From Phoronis ovalis (Eukaryota; Phoronida; Phoronidae), in the NCBI GenBank assembly GCA_028565635.1, contig JAOXYB010027800.1:1-15413 (forward strand): a DNA stretch of 15,413 bases, in the 5' to 3' direction. Of this stretch, positions 1 to 8,800 are shown piece after piece. Position 1 is the stretch's first letter. Each line of letters starts with the position of its first letter. The notes beneath the pieces were generated by a model. It ran no database searches. It was given only the letters and a program-made list of their open reading frames with translations, and had not been told where the DNA came from. Position numbers and translations under genes: made by a program.

Positions 1-77
1 ACTACCGAAAGCCAAAATTTTGGATTGGGTTCCGCGGCACATCCCCGTAGTCAAAAAACCTTGAGTACCCCCCCGGG
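1..77. mobile_element. Right end of a second transposon copy
   Basis: These 77 bases align without gaps to 11875-11951, with about six mismatches. They include TTTTGGATTGGGTTCCGC, the CATCCCCGTAGTC block and the terminal GAGTACCCCCCCGGG. The element ends at 77, so its target duplication, if present, would be TATTGCAT (78-85). The rest of the copy lies left of the window. Confidence 0.8.
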
Positions 78-109
78 TATTGCATGCACCCAAATGTATT
101 GAAAGCAAA

Positions 110-142
110 CTCACAACATCCTCACAACATCCTCACAAAATC
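110..142. repeat. 11-bp tandem repeat, three units
   Basis: The unit CTCACAACATC occurs twice exactly and a third time with one change (CTCACAAAATC). It is a minor tandem duplication in noncoding DNA. Confidence 0.85.
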
Positions 143-535
143 CATCTGCAAGCAGTCTTAAATGATATAGTCAATCATTATCTAAAGATTGAAGATATGG
201 CATGAACAATACAATAAATTCCATGTTCCAACATACCTTTCAGCTTGGGTAAGCACCTTAGCAAAATTGGTAACCAAGACATTCATTTCCAACACTGCAG
301 ATGTTTTCGATTATTGAATTTCTATTATGATCTGAATTTTTATCACCTTACTCAGTACAGTGGTTTTGGAAAAACATGAAATTTAGTATCCAGAAACTTA
401 ATAATTATCTAACACAAAAAGATGCGTGAATGTGCAAATAACAAAAAGTCACTGAAAATACACATTAACCATTTATTACAGATTTTGTGTTTTATAAAAA
501 TCTGCTGAACACCTCGAATATTTCTGTGCATTAAA

Positions 536-561
536 ATTCATTTATGTACATATAAATGAAT
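536..561. repeat. Perfect 10-bp inverted repeat with PUF-like loop
   Basis: ATTCATTTAT and ATAAATGAAT flank a GTACAT loop. On the minus strand the loop region reads TGTACATA (543-550), matching the Pumilio/PUF consensus UGUANAUA. This is relevant only if the Numb 3' UTR reaches this far. Confidence 0.5.
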
Positions 562-1528
562 GTTGAAACATAACATTTCTTGGTTCTTTTTCTATATTAA
601 AATACAGAACTGGACAATAATGTACCAACATGCTTTACAATAACAACAGAAATAATTATACAGGATTCCAACAATAACTCTTACATACAGCTAACCACTT
701 TAAGTCACAATGAAATATTTCATTCTGTGGTTTGTTTAAGGCCTGTATAGTCACATTTCGGAACTGGTGAGTTAAGCAGAAAATTGAATCTACAATTGCG
801 TTGTGCCATTACACCAGCTGTACATGTACATTGTTTCTTATTAGGACATATCATCTACCACAATTTCACAACTTACAAATTTGCACAAGTTTCTTATTGA
901 TCCTATGTATTTATTTCTGAAGAAATCACTATGTATAAGAACACAAGATATTTTACAAGTTGCATTTGTAGCAAGCATCTAATTTACCAATTCAATAAAA
1001 AAAAAAATTTGCACTGCAATTGAAATTTCTAGTTCTCTTATTCCGCCTGCACAATTTTGGGAAGTTATAATAATACTGACTCAGCACTTTCAGACAACCA
1101 AATCAGTGTTTGTAACTGCAGAAAAAATTATAAAAACGAAGCAGTTTAAGATGCAGACAAACTAATCTTTTTCGATCATTCACAAAATTTTTAGCCTGCC
1201 ATTTCTTGACTTTGGACAATCATGGCAACTAAGATCTAATAAAACTTAATTCTAATTAAAACTATATATACACCATAAACCCTCAACTATAAAAGAGCAT
1301 CTACTTTTTGTAAAACAAATTTCTTAAATTTATGTATATTTGACTATATAGCTGATAAAATTATTTCTGTACATTAAGTTGCTGATTTGGGACATACCTG
1401 GACAACAGGAAAAGATATATAAAATTAGGCAAAATTAAAAAAACAGTGCCGTTTGTTGCCATAAATATTACTACTAGAAGATTTCATATTTATTACTTGA
1501 GATGGCTCCTTGAGTTGAGTCTATTACA

Positions 1529-1560
1529 CAATAAACATGTTTTAAAAACATAGTTTATTG
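1529..1560. terminator. Hairpin with AATAAA on both strands (candidate poly(A) site)
   Basis: CAATAAAC (1529-1536) pairs with GTTTATTG (1553-1560), and ATGTTTT/AAAACAT extends the stem after one bulged base. AATAAA is present on the plus strand at 1530-1535 and on the minus strand at 1559-1554. The minus-strand copy lies about 710 nt after the Numb stop and is a possible polyadenylation signal. Other hexamers compete, so this is tentative. Confidence 0.3.
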
Positions 1561-2268
1561 AGCTAATCATAATTTCATTAATGATGTCCTCTGACAGAAT
1601 GATGTCCTATCTCCATGTATCACTATTGATGACGACAGAGAAAAAGGCTTTCAAAGTTTTTTGTTACAAAGTTGTTTTCTTTCAATTTATATGGGTGCAA
1701 AATAAATTCTTATAAATGACGAAGCTAAAACTTTCACATAAAACTCAGTAGTGCCACATAATGATCAATCTTAATACAAATATTTAACACTTTTGTTCAA
1801 AATCATAAAGTTTGTTATCTACAAAACATGTCAGTTTTGCTGTACAATAAAATATTTTACAAAGGGAACCATTGTCTAGAACTATATTCACAAACCTAAA
1901 AAGTTATTAAAAAGTACAAAAATTACTTGATCTTTGTTTAGAATCAAAGCTCCAGTATGATATGTATGCAAATTTTGATCTACAGCAAAAACAAACAAAA
2001 AATGTTGTGCATGACATGTGACTGGCTATTAATATTTATAAAAGCATTTACCTTTCCCAGTATTTGTCTTATTCCATAATTTGATATCACAATTATGTTT
2101 CAGACTTTTTAACAAACATACTGAAGTCACAATTGTATAGACAGTGACAGCTAAGCTGTGTGAAAGTTATTTCAGAGGACTTAACAAATAGTTATTTGAT
2201 ACAGTTACCTTTCAGACATGTCCAATAATTAATTATTAATAATATTAATTGCAGCAGAATCTTTATAA

Positions 2269-2828
2269 TCAAAGCTTCACTTCAAAAGCTTTCGTGGATC
2301 CTTGACCTGCAAATGGATTAGTTCCTGCACTTGTATTTGATGCAGTACTTGTATTAGCAACATCAGGTGCGGTAGCTTTAGCCCATGCTGCATCAAATGG
2401 ATCGAAAAGGCTTGTAACATTTGAACTTTGTTGCCAGTTTGTTCCAGAGCTATTCAAAGCTGCTCCATTTTGTACTGTATTCTGGCGTGCAATCTCAGAC
2501 AGTGTTGGCTTACGCTGCTGGTGATGCTGATAAGAAAACAAATCGCTGGTATCTATGGAATGACTTCGAGCGTGTCCTATAGAGGGTGGACGCTGCTGTT
2601 GTTGTTGTGCTTGAGCATGGAAACCCACACTGCCTGCTTGAAAGTTAGAGTTCATATTTGCAGCAGTATTTCCATTTAAAACAGGACTTGCTGTGTTTCC
2701 AACTTGTGATAATGAAGTATTAAGCCAAAAATCAGCACTGGGTGTTGTCGTGGTAGAACTGGTTGTCCACGGGTTTATTTCTTGTGAATTTTGTTTTACA
2801 GGAGTAGACTGTGCTGGTGTACCAATTA
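2269..2828 (-). CDS. numb: Numb exon 8: C-terminal endocytic tail
   Basis: Acceptor AATTTGTTTCAG, then residues 349-534 to TGA at 2271-2269. The tail is Ser/Thr/Asn/Gln-rich and presumably disordered. It has a TTTT-containing threonine run, a QAQQQQQ tract (about residues 421-427), [10 protein letters not shown] with the second DPF (491-493, vertebrate DPFEAQWA), NPF at 519-521 (EH-domain ligand, Eps15/EHD type), and the terminal KAFEVKL, matching vertebrate KTFEIEL. The spacing of DPF, NPF and C-terminus is as in family members. The preceding phase-1 base A joins TA to make an isoleucine codon and avoids an in-frame TAA, which supports the junction. Confidence 0.95.
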
Positions 2829-5800
2829 CTGAAACAAATTTAAGTTTCAGTCTAAAGCAAGATTTTTTAGAAAGTACATAATGTCAAACTTGAAGAATTA
2901 GAACGGCATGCAGCAGTTACTGATTGTCACAGTACAGAAACAATCAGTACATAAATGGCATACGTTTTCTACTGATTTCTTTTCACGGAAGATTGCACAG
3001 AAAGCTAACATGTTAGAATTATCTATGATTTTACTGTTAAGTGCCATTCAGGAGACACATCTGATATTTTCTTTTAAAAAAAACGGCAAAAAAAATGTCA
3101 AAATTGAGATTGTCTCCAGTGAGTCTCAACCTTCGCCAGATTTGTGATACCGGTAGCAAATATACACATGCACAATGTTATAACAATGATGTGAAGTCAA
3201 CAGAATTTATTTTACATGGAAAAATATAAACAGTTGGTTGTCACAAAACATAAGAAAATAAAATGACTTGAGGAAAATGTGACATGCACTTACTATTATT
3301 TTGGTTTGGAATATGCTGAGGGGATGTGGTGGGCGATTTGGGTACAATGGCAAAAGGGTCATCTGTATTGAGTGCAGAAAGACCAGACGATAATTCTTGA
3401 CACATGGCTGCTATACTATCCATATTTGTTTCTTCAGCCTTCTCTTTTGTAGGGGAAACTTCTGCAATTGGACTTGCTACAAATGACAACAATTGAACAA
3501 ATAATGAACTTTATGTATGCACTGTGGCCTGGAATATATGTGATATTAAAACTGTATAAAAAGAGTGAATTAAAATCCAGACATTTTTCAAACTAGGCAA
3601 AAATTCATTTGAATATTATGACATTATTAAAATTTCTTAAATAATTAATTTTACCTTCGCACCAAAATATGCAAGTTCTTGCATGATAACCCTTGTACAT
3701 AAACGTGTTTACTACATTAGTTTCAAGTAAACATTTAGCAACTATGGTCCTTAAGATATGATTATATTAATGTAAAAAATCTAGGTCGTAAACTTTAACA
3801 AATTTGTTATATCATAATTTTTGTTTAATTTAAGTAAAATTTAATAAAACATTCCAACAAACCTGGTCCAATTGCAGCAGGACCAGTAAAACCCCCCACT
3901 TCTTGTTGTCTCTGTAGTGTTGATGGTAGCTCATTGAGTCGTAAAGAAAGTTGTCTTTTGAAAGGGGAGGAGGTTTCTTGAAGTTTGGAAAATCCTCGGA
4001 AGGAACCTTGACGCATCAGCATGTCTTCACTGGCACGAGGTCGTTGAACAGCATGAGTCTCAACTGCAGCCTGTGTTGTTGGAGACTGAACCGGCTCTGT
4101 AATAACGACGATACATGCAATGGAACAATGGAAATAGTTACGAGCAGGAATGATCACAACACATTTTTTTAGGAAATAAACTAAAGTTACATAAGCACAG
4201 ATAACGCCCACATCAGCTATATTTTAAAATTTTTGTAACTGTCCAAAATTCTTGAAATTAAAACACTAAATTATACGACAAGAAACTAGCTTTTACCTGT
4301 AATTACTATATTGTTCCGGAAACATTATTTTGATGTTTTTAATAGCTAAAGTGTTGTAAAGACAGAAAAGATTATCACATTCTAATCTCCTTACCCGTCT
4401 TACTTAATTTCTTCTCAATTAAATACCTGGTAACTAAAATATTCTGCCCTATTAATCAACACAGCTAAATAAATGCTGCAAAACACATATTTTCATTCAT
4501 ACCTGGAACAATAGCAGATTGTGGATCTGCCAGTCTTTCTGTTAGTGTGGTTTGTCTAAAGGAACCAGTACGTGTGAAAGTTGTACCATCTTCTGAGAAC
4601 TGTGCTGTAACTCCGGAATCTTTGTCTCTTTTTTGCTTTCTTTCAAGACAGATAGCAAAGGCACACCCAACAGCATGACTCAGCCTTTCACCCTGTGACA
4701 AAAATAGTCTTTGTTATACAGGCAATATTTTTTTTTGTGAAATAATACAGCAGTACACGCAAAAAGTTTCTATGAAAATCAAGAACATGACTCCTCTCAT
4801 TACCAAAACCACACTAGGAACACATATGATTCTACAAAGGAATCAAAAAGAAGTAAAAATGTATAAAGTTTATATATTTTTTTGCTTACTGAATTGAAAT
4901 TAATTATGTATCACCCTACTTATTTATGTTAATATAGGGACACAGCTCAATTGCATTTAATTTCATAATGATATCAACAACAACATTAGTGCAGGGAGAG
5001 GTCAACAGTATCATTCAACACAACTATGTTAAAAAAAACAACATTAGGCAAGGATTTATATATGTTACAGCAAAAAGCAGACATTTTAAGTGAGACAGTT
5101 CTTACAAAAATGATTTTTAACACTGCATAACTTGATCAGCAGTTTTGTTAAACACATCCTATAATCGTGTTGCTCTTCAAATGTGTAATATCAAAAACGT
5201 CACTTTGCGCTTATCAAGTAACTTATTGTTGTCTTACAAAAATTATCAGGGCAAAAGTAAAATTAAAACCATCTTTAAATTTGTTACTGTTATCAGTGTG
5301 ATGTCTTTTATATGAACAATAACAATTGTAGTATTTAAATAGTAGAATAGAGCAGTGCACATTAATAGCCAAGCTTGTAAACTTTTATTAGAGAAGTGTT
5401 GGCACTAGATGTGCTAAAAGGTTAAATAAATTTTATATTGTAAAACACAAATTCTTATTTGGAAACAAAACTGGAAATAATATCTGAGTGACTGAATCTA
5501 CATACGTAATGACTGCAAAAGCAACACTGCAAATATACCAAACTATATATCATTCCAGGTGCTAAACACGATTATTGTAAGCAAATTTTGGGTGACCATA
5601 AACTTGTTCAAACCAAAGCCCCAGTGGTACCAAATATAAATAACTTAGTTCCATGCAAAATCGACAACAAATGGCATGCACAATGTTTCTTGTGTAATTA
5701 CAAGATGTGCATAGGTTAAGCATATATAATTTAGCTGTGTTTTGTGAACAAAATTTAATAAAAATACCCCCGATTCTGCATACAATTTGAAAACACCTCT

Positions 5801-8800
5801 TTCTGTTTTATACCTGGAAAGACAGTAGGCTGACAGTCTTCAAATGAAACATGACATGCAGGTTTCATACAAACACACAGGTGAAAACACTGAAAATAGC
5901 TTAAAAATACTGTACTGACTCCACTTACTGATTCCTTCAGAGCTAGGAAACCATGACACATCCAGCGTCGTGTCGTACCATCACGGCAGATGTAGGCAAA
6001 ACCTTTCTCATGGTTACGATCTGGGGCGCAGAATGAAACTTTCTCAATAGTCTGGTCGACAATAAGCCCCTGTTAATACAGTTTACGGCAGTATTAGACT
6101 ATGCATTACACCAGCAACAACATTTCATTACAAAAACATGTACTGTCAAATGAAAAATATACTAAAGTCCGTCTTTATACTGAACGTTACATAACCACTA
6201 CAATATAGCTTACTTCCTACTTTTTCAAATGACATGCAGAAACAAAATGGATAGTTTTAACAGTTAATAACCTACTAAGTGTTAATTTGCCAAAATCAGA
6301 CTTCAGAAATTCTCCACTAGATATGATTTGTGACACTGTTGTCAAAAGTCAAGTATGTTCAACTCTAGAGTGCTGAACAAATATAACCAAATAAACACTG
6401 ATAAATTAAATTTGCATTATACATATGGCTACAATCTTGTAGCTGTGTTTTTTGTCACAGATAAACACATTATTTTCATTCTAATTCCACCCATTTGTGC
6501 ACATGGAAAGGTGGAGAGACAGGTCAAAAGCAGGAATAAGAATAGGATTGTATGCGTGATAAAGAAGTTGAGTACAATTTGACATTTTTAACATTTAGGA
6601 AACCAGTTCCTCAAAACTTGCAAAGGTGTATCATTTTAAAACCACTTAACACAAGCAACTGCATATTGTTGTAATTTTCAGTATTATCTTAGCAAAGCCA
6701 AATACAGGCCAGAAAAATCTAAGTAAACTTGCCAAGTGAACCTGTAAATTCCATGAATCACTGTATCAAACAAGGTGTGCATACTGATGGTGATTTTAAA
6801 CAGTCTGCTGGTTTGCATCAAGTCATTTTTGAGAGCAGATGCATACTGGCTAATTTGGTAAGTAGAGCTTACAGATTCATGGATTTGTTGTTGATAATGA
6901 GACACAGAATAAACAAATGAAATGGTCAAGTAGCAGTGTTCTACACAAAACTGGACATTTTTTTCAGGTGTCTGGTATTTTTATACTTGTGCACGAACTG
7001 TGGATAAATTAGTAAACATTTTCTATTCATAGTTGGGGGCTTGTCTAAAATATTAATTGATCCTGGAATATATTATGTGGAGTAAACAGCAATATCACTG
7101 TAAAATCATAGAGAACACTATTAATATTATTATTAGTCATACATTTGACAGCTTAATATTAGTAGGTCATAATGCCCACTGTATTCAGATACCTTCCCCG
7201 GATCATCAAATCCTTTAAAGGCGATTTCGCTTCCACCGCGGTCTTCAACGACTCGCAAGGAATCGCCGGAAATATACAAAATAGCAGGAAGGGCTTTGTG
7301 ACCCTTTCGTTTCCTCCTGAATGATAAGCGTGTAGCCTTTTTACAGCTCTGAAAAATGGTAATGAGTTACAACAAAACTTCACACAACATAAAGTAACAT
7401 AGACCAGGCACAGGTAAAGTCAAATAGTGATTCGTGCGAACTCAGATTTGCAAAATGTGTTGGCATACATGTGATTGTATAATACTTATATATAGTGCTT
7501 TAGTTAGTGTGCCTTGCAGACAGTTAGTGCACTTTAGGGTAATTGAACACACCTCAAGCCCACACATTAAATGCATTATGCCTTGTAATACAAGTCATTA
7601 TAACCGCATGTAAAATTTGGACATAAAAAGTTATCTTTTCAAAAACAGATCTAGTTTTCTATAACCAAAGATTTGTTTTTGCAATTCAGTGCATGGGTAA
7701 GATGGCTGGAAAGGTTTTTCAGCAACAGCGGGCAATATCAGAGTTCGACACCGAATCAATATTTTTCCCATCCCAGGACTGGACTAGGAAACATGACTAT
7801 GTTAGTGTAACCTATCACCCACCTTACTGATTTCATCGACGACGCGCAAGGCATCCCCCGATACATACAGCACAGCGCGTTGATATTTTCCTTTACACTG
7901 CTACAAGGCAAGAAGAGCAACAAGAGACTATCAGAGCTAGTAGCTTGGGAATCCCAACATGCAACAGTTGGAGTGGATGCAATAATTTATATGTATTAGT
8001 TTATGGATGGTAAATATTGGAAATCAAATGAAGCAGCCAGAAGACATGGACTCTCTCCAGACATTCATTTTAGACATGGATGTACAAAATTAGTAGTAAT
8101 GCTTGGGGAACAATAAACTCCCTTTTACTGACTTGATTGTTTTTTTCACAAATTTGGCAGTTCAATACAAAGAGTGTCATTCCCTCGATATTTTCATAAA
8201 CAAAACCAAAACTATAGCATCAGTTTCTGATGTATGTAAGTGGATAAAATATCAATATAACAAAATCCCCAGAGAGAATTCCAAAGAGAGCATGGGTAAA
8301 TGTTGTCTAGCTGGAGAGAATAACGATCAATAAACAAGAGATGCAGTTAGTTTTGTAAATCTTTATAAATACATTAGTTCTATTTGTAAAACATCTAGTA
8401 GATTTCCTCTATTAACTGCAATTATTTAGTTATCTACATTAGACATTAATATGATTTCTCCCAAGATATATTAGCAATTTAACTACTAGGCATTACATGC
8501 AATTTCAACCATGTTCAAACTGTGGCAATGCATAAACTTATATAATTATATGAGCCACACCAATATAACCACAACCCACAGTTATAACATAAAATGCAAC
8601 AAATACATGTAACCCAATAAATAATATTATTAATGATTAAAATCATGTGGTAGCGCATGAAAAGATTAAAATTATTTCCAAGAGAACCTGCTATGCAAGA
8701 AAGCAACGTTGGAATAAATTATGTTTTAGCAGTAACCTCAAAATTACTTTACCTGAGATAACAATTTCCGTACACATATACACAGAGGGTGTAATAACAT

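Larger units (their letters stand above)
1..2268 (-). other. Numb 3' UTR and downstream sequence
   Basis: No coding sequence is supported here. Directly after the Numb stop there is an AT-only stretch (about 2224-2250), typical of a 3' UTR. Several AATAAA hexamers occur on the minus strand (1559-1554, 1494-1489, 915-910, 477-472), so the UTR could end at several places. I cannot choose one from sequence. Good-looking minus-strand splice signals near 1397 and 238 show the stretch is not featureless, and are described among the findings. Confidence 0.5.

Noticed and set aside
2428-3147. Three plus-strand open frames antisense to the last Numb exon and intron
   Set aside because: The first two overlap the confidently assigned minus-strand coding exon, and the third lies in the intron. 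None has features of its own.
5755-5961. Minus-strand frame running out of exon 4 into the intron, with a CCAG|GTATAAAA site and a DCQPTVFPG peptide slightly like the exon 5 end DPQSAIVPG
   Set aside because: The resemblance is only a few residues, there is no flanking homology and the phase does not fit the phase-0 junction, so it was taken as read-through and chance.
7700-7790. Possible tRNA gene
   Set aside because: A 4-bp D-arm-like pairing and a B-box-like sequence exist, but no acceptor, anticodon or T stem can be drawn.
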